From a virus: DNA of 64,000 nt. This document shows, in pieces, positions 1 through 8,991 of this stretch; within the stretch, counting starts at the first letter, position 1; each line of letters begins with the position of its first letter. Position numbers and translations under genes: made by a program. The DNA is taken from the IMG/VR virus record IMGVR_UViG_3300037235_000042, positions 34,272 through 98,271 of that record; one strand, 5' to 3'. The notes under the pieces were generated by a model. That model had not been told where the DNA came from. It did not search any database and saw only the letters and a list, made by a program, of their open reading frames with translations.

Positions 1-254
1 CCCGTTTGCCTATTGAACAACGGACGATCATGGCGCTGAATCTCTACCAGTGCTGGAAGGATGCACGGACAGTTCAGGAATGCCTGATCAAGTTGAAGGA
101 TCTGGAGAGGTATCTGGAAAAGGATAACGGTGGTCCAGGAAGCGGACATAGACGTAATCAATACGCGTTCAAATGCGGCCCGAGGGTAGCTGAGGTAATG
201 GAATTCGACCGCAGGATCGAGAGGTTGAAGGATCAGGTTACGACGGTCGAGTAA
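1..254 (+). CDS. Hypothetical protein, 5'-partial at window edge
   Basis: The reading frame is open to the left edge, so the start may lie outside the window; an internal ATG is at position 30. The product is charged and helical, with no family I recognise. It is the only plus-strand gene at the left end and stops five bases before the stop of the converging minus-strand block. It therefore looks like the last gene of the plus-strand cluster seen at 45.5-64 kb, continued around a circular or permuted map (inference). Confidence 0.6.
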   Translation, partial: RLPIEQRTIMALNLYQCWKDARTVQECLIKLKDLERYLEKDNGGPGSGHRRNQYAFKCGPRVAEVMEFDRRIERLKDQVTTVE

Positions 255-259
255 ACCGA

Positions 260-451
260 TCAGCAATCCGGCTTGTGGACGATTATTAAAGTGTCGACGT
301 TCGGGATTATCTGCGGTCGACAGTCGCAATCCCTTCCGATCTTGTGGCCGTGATGAAACTGAACCCCGTCGATCTCAATCCCTTGTACGACGTCGATCTG
401 CACGACTTCTGCTTCACCGTCGTCGGGGATTACCAGCCATTGACGTTTCAT
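260..451 (-). CDS. Hypothetical small protein
   Basis: 63-aa ORF, acidic and beta-rich, with a Cys/His-containing middle (HHGHK...CDC) and a C-terminal HKPDC. It starts inside the end of the previous gene (38-base overlap) behind an AAGAAG stretch just upstream of the ATG. It is the last gene of the long minus-strand virion block. Function unknown. Confidence 0.55.
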   Translation of the reverse strand: MKRQWLVIPDDGEAEVVQIDVVQGIEIDGVQFHHGHKIGRDCDCRPQIIPNVDTLIIVHKPDC

Positions 452-683
452 CTTCTTGGGAAGAGTCGATCTCTTTCTTGAGTTCGTTGGCCATTTTTAA
501 CAAATGATCAGGTTCTTCGGACTCTAGGATTGACATAACCTCGTCGCGGGAGAGATCGATCAGGAATCCTCCGTCGATAGGCGAACTCCCGGCGAGGAAG
601 ATCGAACAATGATCGTCGTCGATGGGCTTGACCACGGCTAGGAGATCAGTGTTGATTAGTAATTCGTCGAGCAGGATGAACAT
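414..683 (-). CDS. Hypothetical protein
   Basis: 89-aa ORF whose ATG directly follows the TAA stop of the 844-aa ejection-type protein, with a GAGG ribosome-binding stretch inside that gene's end. The N-terminal half is hydrophobic and beta-like, followed by a charged helix. No recognisable family. Its position suggests co-translation with the ejection-protein genes. Confidence 0.6.
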   Translation of the reverse strand: MFILLDELLINTDLLAVVKPIDDDHCSIFLAGSSPIDGGFLIDLSRDEVMSILESEEPDHLLKMANELKKEIDSSQEDETSMAGNPRRR

Positions 684-3218
684 TTACCTATTAACCTCTT
701 CTCTGGTTTCCGTCTCTTCTTTCTGATCTTCCTTAGGCGCTGACTGTCCCGCGACCGCAGCTCCCGCGTAGCGTCCGACTCGACGAGGCTTATCCAATCT
801 ACCAGACTTGGCCGGAGTAATCTTAACCCTTCTAGGCGGTTTCGCTCCACGATACGCTGAGTATTGCGTTAACTGTCGGTCGAGATCCGCGATGGAGTTC
901 TGGATCTGTTGCTGCAGATCCGACGGTAACGCAGCATAAGGCGTGATATTCCGTCCTCCTCCAGCCCTGGCCACGTAATCCTGCAACCGCTTCATGGCTT
1001 GGTACGCCATCTGTGGATCGGTCGTGTACATCGTCCCTGGACCGACACGGGACACGTCACCACCAGAAGTTTCAGGGATCATTTGCCAGACGGTTTCACG
1101 TTTGGTCGGAGAGCCGGTAAAACTACGATCAGGCGTGATACTCCCTTTCGGGCCGATTTCAAGCTTTCGCTCCTTGGGTGGAGTGTAGTAATCCTTGTGG
1201 AACGCCGGATCACCACCGACGCCGGTTCTTCCCTTGTGCGAAGACGGCTCGAAAGGTTCATAGCTAGGATTGGGAACTTCCCGCGTCCCCGCGTACTCCA
1301 TCCGAGTCGACCGTTCATAAGGAGTGATTAATTCCTGAGGAATTCCGCCGTTGACGCGAAACATGGGCTCCCCCGGAGAGGAAGTAGTCATGTCACGTAC
1401 TGGAACAGCACTGAAACTGTCTGCTTGGCCTTTTCCGTAAACTCGATGAATAGGTGCTTGTGAAGACGATGGAAGGGCTTTCTGTTCCACCGGAGCGACT
1501 TCTACCTTTTCTCCAGTTGCACCTTCGCCGAGCTTCCCTACTCCTTGCTTGAACCAGAGGTTGAACTCCCCGGCTGGTTCACGTTCGAATCTTAACGCCC
1601 GCTTGGCGACGTGGCGTTCCCACAACGAACCGTGTTCCAGATTACCAAGATAACCTTTCGCTACTTCAGCTGCTTGGCTAGGGTCGACATCAGCGAAGTA
1701 GGTCGCGTGAATGCCGTCACGGAAGCGGATCGCCGCAGCTTCCCTGGCTCCGTATTGTCGAAGGTCGACTCCGCTTATTTCAGATAACTTCGGATACATG
1801 AACTGCCGGATCGAGTCAGCGGCGATCTTCCATGCGTAGATTGTGTCAGCGGACGCACCAATAGTCTTACCAGGGACTCCACTTAGCGCTCCCTTGATCT
1901 TCTTGTTCGCGGTTATTTTGATATCGTTCAACTCGCCGATATTCTTAGCGTCGTCGACACGGTCAGCGAGGTTGTAGAGCGCTCTGGCGAGTTGAGGGTT
2001 GGCTGCTTTCTCTTCTTCAGCTGCGGAATTCATCAGATCGTCTATGATCTTAGGCTTTATATCCTTGATGGAATCCGCCGCGTATTCCTGCGCGATCTTT
2101 CTAAACGGACGGTCAGCAATATCAACCGCGCCACTTGAAGCTTCTAGCGCCCGTCGTGCACCAGCGCGGATATTGCTCACGAACTTCCCAGTCGGGTTCC
2201 CTTGAGCATCAAACGCGGGTTCTACCCGTTGAAACCACTTCGCACCGCGCCGGACAGGAAACGATCCCGTGAACCGGCCTTTCATACTTTTGGTGGCCGG
2301 ACTCTCTGAGAAGAAATCCGGATGAACAACTCTTTCTTCCAAGGACCGCTGGTCGACGTAGCCGCTTTCCTGCAGCCATTGTTTCAACAAGGGTCGAACC
2401 TGTTGAGCGATCCACAAGTTATCATGGACTTCACCGTAGATCGGTGTTCGATCAGCTTGGGACTTCCCGATCATTGCGGCGAGACTTTCGTCTTCCTTAA
2501 CCGCGTGTCGGCCTGTAGCCTCACTGGATTCACTCCCGCCGACGACTTTCTTCAACAATTTCCCTGCGCCGATAGTTGCAGCAGGAACGGTAAACATCGA
2601 CGCAAGGCCACTAGTGTACATCCCTGCACCGAAGTCCCTCCAAGCCTGATCAGGATCGCCGCCGAACAAGGCTGAGGTGAAGTTAAGTGATTTCCAAGCT
2701 TCCTTTGCTCCACCTTCTTTATTCGCTTCAGGATGAGATTGGAGATAACGTTGGAATTCTGAATCTGGTCTATCGGTTAATTGCCGGAAGGGGTCGGTCA
2801 GTCCCTTGCCGAAGTTCAGCGTAGAATCCCAGATCTTCTTCCCGGTCATCGGTCGGCCAGTTTCAGGATCGTTCAGAATAGCCATCGGTGCGCCGAGCTG
2901 GTCGGCTATTCCTTTACCTAATTCAACGATGCCTGACGCTGCCCGGACGGTTCCGGCGTCGGACGTGGGTTCAACCTTTGTCTTCGGCCCAGCAGCAGGA
3001 CGTTTAGCCTGTGCATAAGCAGCTGGAGCCAAGCGTTCAATGGTCTCGTCGAATTTCCTGTCTGACAGCTTGCCGAAATCCGGATCATGTTGCGCAAGGA
3101 AATCCTTCTGCCCCTTGGGCGTCATGGCATGGAAATCCGGATCGTTCAGCACTGATTGGATGACTTGGGAGTTATCCTGGGGGCTGGACGCCTGCGGGTT
3201 GTTTTGCTCCGGGGGCAT
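684..3218 (-). CDS. Large internal virion / ejection protein (gp16 position)
   Basis: 844-aa soluble, charged, helix-rich protein with long low-complexity linkers. A segment near the N-terminus (VLNDPDFHAMTPKGQKDF, about residues 26-43) resembles short repeats found in large phage virion proteins (from memory). It is last in a four-gene run GNAT-like / 200 aa / 743 aa / 844 aa that parallels T7 13-14-15-16, so a role in the DNA-ejection apparatus is inferred. It is shorter than T7 gp16 (about 1,318 aa), and I see no clear lytic-transglycosylase motif. It overlaps the upstream gene by 47 bases. The assignment rests on order and character, not on detected homology. Confidence 0.6.
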   Translation of the reverse strand: MPPEQNNPQASSPQDNSQVIQSVLNDPDFHAMTPKGQKDFLAQHDPDFGKLSDRKFDETIERLAPAAYAQAKRPAAGPKTKVEPTSDAGTVRAASGIVELGKGIADQLGAPMAILNDPETGRPMTGKKIWDSTLNFGKGLTDPFRQLTDRPDSEFQRYLQSHPEANKEGGAKEAWKSLNFTSALFGGDPDQAWRDFGAGMYTSGLASMFTVPAATIGAGKLLKKVVGGSESSEATGRHAVKEDESLAAMIGKSQADRTPIYGEVHDNLWIAQQVRPLLKQWLQESGYVDQRSLEERVVHPDFFSESPATKSMKGRFTGSFPVRRGAKWFQRVEPAFDAQGNPTGKFVSNIRAGARRALEASSGAVDIADRPFRKIAQEYAADSIKDIKPKIIDDLMNSAAEEEKAANPQLARALYNLADRVDDAKNIGELNDIKITANKKIKGALSGVPGKTIGASADTIYAWKIAADSIRQFMYPKLSEISGVDLRQYGAREAAAIRFRDGIHATYFADVDPSQAAEVAKGYLGNLEHGSLWERHVAKRALRFEREPAGEFNLWFKQGVGKLGEGATGEKVEVAPVEQKALPSSSQAPIHRVYGKGQADSFSAVPVRDMTTSSPGEPMFRVNGGIPQELITPYERSTRMEYAGTREVPNPSYEPFEPSSHKGRTGVGGDPAFHKDYYTPPKERKLEIGPKGSITPDRSFTGSPTKRETVWQMIPETSGGDVSRVGPGTMYTTDPQMAYQAMKRLQDYVARAGGGRNITPYAALPSDLQQQIQNSIADLDRQLTQYSAYRGAKPPRRVKITPAKSGRLDKPRRVGRYAGAAVAGQSAPKEDQKEETETREEVNR

Positions 3219-5403
3219 ACTTTTTGTTCAACCGTTCCTGGATTTCTTCGTCAGATTCCTTCTTCTCTCCAGCAGCAGCGTGGTGTTCCGCTGGTTCCGC
3301 TGATCGAGGGAACTTTTTATCCAGCTCCTCCTGCATATCCTTCGGCAGAAATCCCTTAGCTACATCGACGTCGTCTTGCAGGGTGTTGAGTTTCTGGGTC
3401 GCCTGAGCCTCGTCTTGGACATTGACGCCTAGCACGGGAAGTTCGTTCGACAACATGGCGTACATGGCCTGTTGAGGCTTACCGGAACTTCCTTGGAGCG
3501 AACGGATCGTAGCAGCGTTCGTCCAGGCGCGAAAGAAGTTGGTCAGATAAGTTTGTCCCGCCGGGCTCACCTTGCTTAAAGCTTCGTTGACTGCCGGGAT
3601 CGCTGACCAGTTGTCTTTGAAATATGCCAGCCAGCCATAGTCGGAAGAATCATGCCCAGCGGATTGAGTCTTGGCCAGCGAATCCAAAGCCCGCATGGCG
3701 ACTGAGATATTCTGCAGATCTTCTTTGTTCCTTAGAACGTTCAACGTAGATTTTCGCAGCCCGATATCCGTCTTCGATCCCGGCATGCCGTTGATCGTCA
3801 GTTCCTGTCCAGCGATAGCCTTAGCCGCACCTTGGTTATCCTTGGAGTATTTCTGGAACGCAATCGCGCCATGAGGAACGCCAGATTCTTGTGCGACCTT
3901 GTCTGCTTGTTTGAGATGATCTTCGACAGTTTTAGACTTATGGTGTTCAGGGGTAGGCTTCGTGGCCTTCGGAGGAACGTTGTGTAACGGCTGTTCTCCT
4001 CCTCCACGTTCACCTTCGCCGATTAGTTGTGCCCCTTCCTTAACCGCGCCTTCCGAGCCGACGTCGATTGGCTTGTCGACCTTCGTCCCCTTAGGTGGAG
4101 CGATCATCTGATGCTTGTACTGCGGCATGAACGGGACGACTAGTGTAGTAGGATTCCCGTTCGCGTCTCGTCCATCGATTTTTATATACTGCCCCTTCTG
4201 CGGAACCTTACCAACTTCTGCGCCTTCCCAAGTCTTGGTTAGAGGGTTGAAAACTCTTTGCACCGGTTGACCACTGGCGTCAGCGGTGGTCTTCAACTGA
4301 CCGGAGACGGTCATAGGTTCGTAGCGGACCATGGGCTGCCCGCCTGACTCGCCGTAGATAACTTCTCGGTAAGCATCTCCATCAGCCGGAGTGAACGTTC
4401 CACTCGGCCCAGGAACGCCGTTCGGATACATTTTCTTCAAATCTGTTCCAGTCACGTTCGGCCCGTAGCGGGGTGCGAAATACTTAGCTGCTCCTTGCGA
4501 GGCCGTTCCTCCGAGCGCCGAGATAGCGTCCTTAGTCTGCTGGATCTGACCGTCGTGTTGAGCCTTCGCCGCGTCGTCCATCTTCGACGTGTCCTGCTGC
4601 GTCAGGTCAGCCAGCTTACTCTGCAGCTCGACCTTCCGGGCTTCGTTCTCGGCGTTCTGTCCGCCGTATTTCTGATCGGCTTGGGCCTGTTTTGATCCTA
4701 GCTGATTGGCTTGGATATAAACCGGTGGCCCGAGCTTTAGTAGGGTTCCATAGATCCCTTCCATCTTCTCTTGGGGATCTTTCGAGAACGCTTGTTGAAT
4801 AGGATTAGCGTTCTGATCCTGTTTCTTTTTCTTCCCCTTTCCTTGCGGAGTGATCTGCGCACCGTAAATCCCCATCCAGTTCTTCCACGAAGTATCGACT
4901 GCGCCACGGGCTTGGTCGAATTCTTTCAACTGACTGTTGATCTCGTCGAGTCGGGCGGCTTGCTTGCTGGAATCTTCAGTCGGCTGACGAAGCGCTGGAT
5001 CACCGGCTGAAGCTTGGGCGGTTCTTGACTGGATCTCTCCTTCGATCTTCTTCTTCTCTTCCTGAAGTTTCTTCGGATCCCCATAACGCTTGACCATGTC
5101 GAGATATTTCTCGGCGTCGTTGTTATAGGAATACTGAGCAGCGTCGGCTTGCTTCTTCAGCTTCAGCGCCTTGATCTGATCAGCTTGAGCTTTCCCTTTC
5201 ATGTAACCGCGCAGGATGGAATCGCCCATCGAAGCGATCCCGCCCAAGGCTCCTTTGCCGCCACCGCCGAAGCCTAGGCTAGAAGGCTTGAACGGAGCCG
5301 GGGTTTCTACTTGTTGTGGAGGAGGCGCGGTGGCAGATTCCGGCAACTGTGCAGGTTGATAAGGCTGAGGGTCGGTCGGGTTATACTGAGGCGTCGTAGG
5401 CAT
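3172..5403 (-). CDS. Internal virion protein (gp15 position)
   Basis: 743 aa, close to the length of T7 gp15 (747 aa). Pro/Gln-rich N-terminus, then a Gly-rich segment (about residues 44-54), then long Lys/Gln/Glu coiled-coil-like stretches (about 85-175 and 250-300) and a Gly/Pro-rich middle. No signal peptide or membrane segment. It is placed between the 200-aa and 844-aa proteins. A structural or ejection role is inferred from order and size; I recognise no enzymatic motif. Confidence 0.6.
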   Translation of the reverse strand: MPTTPQYNPTDPQPYQPAQLPESATAPPPQQVETPAPFKPSSLGFGGGGKGALGGIASMGDSILRGYMKGKAQADQIKALKLKKQADAAQYSYNNDAEKYLDMVKRYGDPKKLQEEKKKIEGEIQSRTAQASAGDPALRQPTEDSSKQAARLDEINSQLKEFDQARGAVDTSWKNWMGIYGAQITPQGKGKKKKQDQNANPIQQAFSKDPQEKMEGIYGTLLKLGPPVYIQANQLGSKQAQADQKYGGQNAENEARKVELQSKLADLTQQDTSKMDDAAKAQHDGQIQQTKDAISALGGTASQGAAKYFAPRYGPNVTGTDLKKMYPNGVPGPSGTFTPADGDAYREVIYGESGGQPMVRYEPMTVSGQLKTTADASGQPVQRVFNPLTKTWEGAEVGKVPQKGQYIKIDGRDANGNPTTLVVPFMPQYKHQMIAPPKGTKVDKPIDVGSEGAVKEGAQLIGEGERGGGEQPLHNVPPKATKPTPEHHKSKTVEDHLKQADKVAQESGVPHGAIAFQKYSKDNQGAAKAIAGQELTINGMPGSKTDIGLRKSTLNVLRNKEDLQNISVAMRALDSLAKTQSAGHDSSDYGWLAYFKDNWSAIPAVNEALSKVSPAGQTYLTNFFRAWTNAATIRSLQGSSGKPQQAMYAMLSNELPVLGVNVQDEAQATQKLNTLQDDVDVAKGFLPKDMQEELDKKFPRSAEPAEHHAAAGEKKESDEEIQERLNKKYAPGAKQPAGVQPPG

Positions 5404-5406
5404 AGG

Positions 5407-6009
5407 TTAAGCCAATATCGCAGCTGTCCCCAGTTCCGCGCCCGATCCGGCGAGACTGCTCAGGGAGCCGAGGACATTCCCTTTCTGCTCCGCTTGGATC
5501 TGTTGCTCAGCGATTTGCTGATTACCGAGATTGGCTAGAGTGCTCGATCCAGCGCTTAAGCTGGAAATTCCCGTCCCTGCAGCTGAGATCGATTCCCCAA
5601 CCCCCTGACCAGCGATCTGCGCTAGGGCATTCGGAGCGCCTAGGAAAGCCTGAGTCGCGGTCTGGCCGACCTGTGCTCCTTTGTTCGCCTGAACGTTGGC
5701 CAAGGCGAGATTCTTTTCGCCGCCAGCCGGAGCGGATTCGAGAATTGACTGGGTTGCGCCTTGGGCGGATTGCTGGATCTGCCCGGCAGCAGGCCCGATA
5801 GCCTGCATGATCGACGAAGGATCGCCGGAAGCCAGTTTGGTGTAGAAATCTTCAGCGGTGGCTAGGCCGGGCTCGGTGAGGCCGAACAGGGTCTGTGCGT
5901 TCTGATTCTGTTGCTGCGCGATTTGAACCAGTGAAGTTTGGTTACTCAACTCCCCCTGAGTTACTTCCAGGCTCGCTCCCGCTGATCCGCCCTTCGAGCT
6001 TCCGCCCAT
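5407..6009 (-). CDS. Internal virion protein (gp14 position)
   Basis: 200 aa, against 196 aa for T7 gp14. Rich in Ala, Gly, Gln and Ser, with long amphipathic and small-residue helices (for example GVGESISAAGTGISSLSAGS), as expected for a protein that inserts in or crosses a membrane during ejection. It begins inside the end of the GNAT-like gene (68-base overlap) and stops 3 bases before the gp15-like start. Function inferred from synteny. Confidence 0.6.
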   Translation of the reverse strand: MGGSSKGGSAGASLEVTQGELSNQTSLVQIAQQQNQNAQTLFGLTEPGLATAEDFYTKLASGDPSSIMQAIGPAAGQIQQSAQGATQSILESAPAGGEKNLALANVQANKGAQVGQTATQAFLGAPNALAQIAGQGVGESISAAGTGISSLSAGSSTLANLGNQQIAEQQIQAEQKGNVLGSLSSLAGSGAELGTAAILA

Positions 6010-6667
6010 TTAATTCCCCGTCCTTATAGAGCCTAACTAGTTTCTGTTCAACATACTGTTCAAAATCTTCGATAAACAGGGTCGACGAGACTGCTCCAAC
6101 CAGTTTATCCCCCTGCATCATGTAACGAGGGATCAGGCCATTCTCGCGAAAGCCGAAAGTTCGTGTAAAGCGAGCAGTCAGCCCGTTGCTAGGGTAGCGT
6201 AAACCATGAATAGCCGTCACGTCGAACTGAACAAAAAAGTACGCCAAGCCGAGCATCCCCAGAATTTCCGCCTCAGGCCGTCCCCATACTTCTTTAAACA
6301 GGCCATACCCGGCGAACAGGGCTCGTTCAGGGCCGGTTTTATTCCCGATGACTGGTAGAGTTGACGGAAAACCGATTCCGGCCTCCTTGAACTCTTCCGG
6401 GCCAATCCAGATTCCAGCGATTATGACAGGACGAGTCGCGAGGTAGGTGGTTATGGCGTCGTGCGACAGGTCAGTCATGCCGCAGAACAGGGAAGGGAGG
6501 ATTCCTAAAGGAGACCGTCGCCCGGAATCTTTACACAACTGCCAAAGCTTGGTCAGGTAACCAGGAGGAAAGACATCTGTTCGACTACGGTCGTACAGCA
6601 TGACTTCGCAGTCGCCGATCCTGAACCCATCTTGTTTGAGCGCCAGAAGGACGGAATCTTCCTTCAT
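5942..6667 (-). CDS. GNAT-like acyltransferase-fold virion protein (gp13 position)
   Basis: 241 aa. The segment around residues 165-210 (ARFTRTFGFRENG...GDKLVG) looks like the C-terminal part of a GNAT fold. T7 gp13 belongs to a family (Phage_T7_Gp13) that is GNAT-like as far as I know, and the next three genes match gp14, gp15 and gp16 in order. It may be a structural or assembly protein rather than an active acetyltransferase. Its start overlaps the upstream stop (TAATG). The fold call is from pattern recognition only. Confidence 0.6.
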   Translation of the reverse strand: MKEDSVLLALKQDGFRIGDCEVMLYDRSRTDVFPPGYLTKLWQLCKDSGRRSPLGILPSLFCGMTDLSHDAITTYLATRPVIIAGIWIGPEEFKEAGIGFPSTLPVIGNKTGPERALFAGYGLFKEVWGRPEAEILGMLGLAYFFVQFDVTAIHGLRYPSNGLTARFTRTFGFRENGLIPRYMMQGDKLVGAVSSTLFIEDFEQYVEQKLVRLYKDGELNGRKLEGRISGSEPGSNSGGVE

Positions 6668-7098
6668 TAGAATCCCGTGACGGTGAAGAAGGCCAAGATT
6701 AATGCTGCTACGAAGAAGAACACGCCATATGTTCCCAGAGCTAGGGTGAACGCGTAGCGACTTGCCGTGTAGTTCGATTGCATAGAACCGGTCATTGTGT
6801 AACGGGAGGCGATGTAACTTTCATAAGCCAACGTAACCCAGAGGTTGAAGATCAGCGAACTGACAGTGGAGATCAGGAACATTCCGCCGAGCATGGGAAC
6901 GTGTAGCTCGCCAAACTTGAACGCACCGACCAAAGAAAGGATGAAGATCGTCCAGTAAGTAAAACGATAAGGAGCCCAGACGACCGCGAACATGAACTTG
7001 TGCCCTGCGGGGTCCATTTCGTAAACCTTCCCGCGAAGCCGGAACCAGAAAACCAGCCAGAGCAGGACGAACGCGCTAATGCTAAGGTAGAACATCAA
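6667..7098 (-). CDS. Integral membrane protein, about four TM segments
   Basis: 143 aa with hydrophobic segments at about residues 3-21, 45-64, 68-88 and 116-140. No signal-peptidase site. Coupled by overlapping start/stop codons to the genes on both sides (TGATG upstream, TAATG downstream). A holin role is possible, but its place beside the ejection genes also allows a virion or host-membrane role. Family not recognised. Confidence 0.65.
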   Translation of the reverse strand: MMFYLSISAFVLLWLVFWFRLRGKVYEMDPAGHKFMFAVVWAPYRFTYWTIFILSLVGAFKFGELHVPMLGGMFLISTVSSLIFNLWVTLAYESYIASRYTMTGSMQSNYTASRYAFTLALGTYGVFFFVAALILAFFTVTGF

Positions 7099-7355
7099 TT
7101 CGACCTCTGGCCTACGACCATTTGTGGGACTGTTAGTGGAGAAGGACCATTCCAGGTGTTGGACGCGCTTTCCAGATTCGCCGCAGCACTAAGCAACGGC
7201 TGCATACACGGGGAGAGAAGACTGTATTTCCTCTTTATCAGGACGGCTCCAGCTAGTTTGTTGATCGCTTTGCTCATCGACCGGAGAGCGTCGACGATTT
7301 CCATTTCGGTCATGTCGTCCCGGATAGCAACGGACAGGGAATAAAGATCAGCCAT
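7095..7355 (-). CDS. Hypothetical protein
   Basis: 86 aa when started at the ATG at 7355, which has GAGGAG six bases upstream; a longer in-frame start at 7385 lacks such a site. Helical N-terminal half (DDMTEMEIVDALRSMSKAINK), then a more hydrophobic tail. Its stop overlaps the start of the four-TM protein. No family recognised. Confidence 0.6.
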   Translation of the reverse strand: MADLYSLSVAIRDDMTEMEIVDALRSMSKAINKLAGAVLIKRKYSLLSPCMQPLLSAAANLESASNTWNGPSPLTVPQMVVGQRSN

Positions 7356-7398
7356 TGAGATCTCCTCGCCAGAAGAGTAGAACATTGTAAGAGATTGG

Positions 7399-7698
7399 TC
7401 AAGTCTTTTCTTGAGGATCGAGATCGATGGTCTTCCCGTTCAGGCTGATCAGTTCCATGTGGGATTGAGTCCGGCGAACGTGCTTGGTTAGCATCTCCTG
7501 ACCTACCCACTGGAGCCATTTCTGGATATCCCCGCCGAATTTCAAATCGAGCGCGGTTGACTCGATGGCGTAGGTTTCCTTAATTCCAGCTATAGTCTGG
7601 TTGGAATCGGTTAGCTCGATGATATGAACGAGGATCGTGTGATGACCAGTGGTTCCATCGACGGAAGGTTTCTCGATTTTCAGCTGATACTTCGACAT
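7399..7698 (-). CDS. Hypothetical protein
   Basis: 99 aa, soluble and beta-rich at the N-terminus (KYQLKIEKPS...HHTILVHIIEL), helical near residues 55-75. It lies between a fibre protein and the membrane-protein gene in the tail block. No recognised domain. Confidence 0.6.
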   Translation of the reverse strand: MSKYQLKIEKPSVDGTTGHHTILVHIIELTDSNQTIAGIKETYAIESTALDLKFGGDIQKWLQWVGQEMLTKHVRRTQSHMELISLNGKTIDLDPQEKT

Positions 7699-7707
7699 TG
7701 GTAACCT

Positions 7708-8667
7708 TTATAATCGAGCCAGTATTCTAACGTTGCTACCCGTCACTGGAGGCGTTGCGCCTGCGGAAGAATTCGTGTTGTCACCCCCAGAACCATTGAT
7801 TATGACCACAGCTATAAGCGTTTGGCTATCGAAATTTGCAATTAATCTATTGGACTGAGAGTCGGCGGAAAATGGTCCAGTTCTGACTAGTTGTCCGCTG
7901 TTTTTCTGGAGCGAGTAGTAATAAGTCCCAGAAAGAGAAACCGAGCCTCCAGAAGAACTCCCATTCGGCGCGAACTGCTGATACGTGAACACTGTACTTG
8001 AATGGATGTTCAGAACTTGGAACGACCCATCAAACGACGAATCCGCTACGCCGCCGACGACCGCGTTCTCGCCGGGGATTATAGAATTCACGCCGGTCGT
8101 GGTCACGGTCACGATATTCCCTGACCGAACGATGGTTGAAATCGTATAAGAAGTCGGCAAGGTTAGAGTATCGTTGAACGCTGAGTAAGCAACGATGCTG
8201 CGGTCGACTTTCTGATGAACTCCTGAGGAGATTGTAACCGGGACGGTTCCTCCACTGGGAGATCCAAAGTTGACGGTAGAAGTGTTCGTCGTAGGCGCGG
8301 TCGACATCAGGTTGTTCAGAAACGAGGAGGAGGTCTCACGTTGATTAACGTCGTTCAACCGGCGCATGGATTGTAAGACATTCTTCCCTAATATTTCTAG
8401 AGCCTGCCGGATCGTCGCTGGGCCGTAGTTTGCGTCAGCATAGGCCTTCGACACCGCATCTCCAGGATTAGAAGGATCTCCGAGGTTCTGGATCGTGTTG
8501 CCGGACAGGTTCAGGTGGGATTTGACCGTGGTCGTTCCGCCGCTACCGATCAGCGAATCCAGAGCAGCGGTTATATTCTGTAAGGTTTGGTTCAGCAGGG
8601 TTAGATTAGGGTCGTCAAGATCGGACTTCTTGAACGTGACCTGCGGGATGGCTAGCTGGAGCGGCAT
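7708..8667 (-). CDS. Tail fibre-like structural protein
   Basis: 319 aa. Residues about 50-80 (HLNLSGNTIQNLGDPSNPGD followed by AVSKAYAD) are the short repeat typical of phage tail-fibre shafts, where a conserved Gly/Asn turn is followed by DAV-K-Y. The rest is Ser/Thr/Gly-rich and beta-rich with a compact C-terminal domain. Probably part of the receptor-binding apparatus. It follows the nozzle gene, with one small zinc-type gene between. Confidence 0.75.
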   Translation of the reverse strand: MPLQLAIPQVTFKKSDLDDPNLTLLNQTLQNITAALDSLIGSGGTTTVKSHLNLSGNTIQNLGDPSNPGDAVSKAYADANYGPATIRQALEILGKNVLQSMRRLNDVNQRETSSSFLNNLMSTAPTTNTSTVNFGSPSGGTVPVTISSGVHQKVDRSIVAYSAFNDTLTLPTSYTISTIVRSGNIVTVTTTGVNSIIPGENAVVGGVADSSFDGSFQVLNIHSSTVFTYQQFAPNGSSSGGSVSLSGTYYYSLQKNSGQLVRTGPFSADSQSNRLIANFDSQTLIAVVIINGSGGDNTNSSAGATPPVTGSNVRILARL

Positions 8668-8681
8668 CTTGGGGCCAATGA

Positions 8682-8966
8682 CTAAACGCTAACCGCTTCT
8701 ACCTTTCGCACGCCTCGACGAGCAGCGAAGTTCTCCGTGAAATCCCGGTCGTCGTCGGATAGGCGTTGGACTAAACGGAAATCCACATCAGCGTGGAGAC
8801 TTAAATAACGTTCGAAACAACCGTAGCATAACCGGAGCTTCCCGACCTGGAACAGAGCCTTCGCGTGACATTCACGGAGATAATTTTCCCCGGTTTGCGT
8901 CGAGACGAGGTTGAAGCGATAACGGCATTGTTCAGGATCGCCGGTTGGATAGTAGGATTTCTTCAT
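8682..8966 (-). CDS. Small Cys-containing protein
   Basis: 94 aa with cysteines in CRYR, ECHAK and LCYGCFE contexts, possibly a single zinc site. It sits between the nozzle and fibre genes. Function unknown; its place suggests a virion-assembly accessory. Confidence 0.6.
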   Translation of the reverse strand: MKKSYYPTGDPEQCRYRFNLVSTQTGENYLRECHAKALFQVGKLRLCYGCFERYLSLHADVDFRLVQRLSDDDRDFTENFAARRGVRKVEAVSV

Positions 8967-8991
8967 AGATTGTCGGGTAGCTCCTTTCGCT

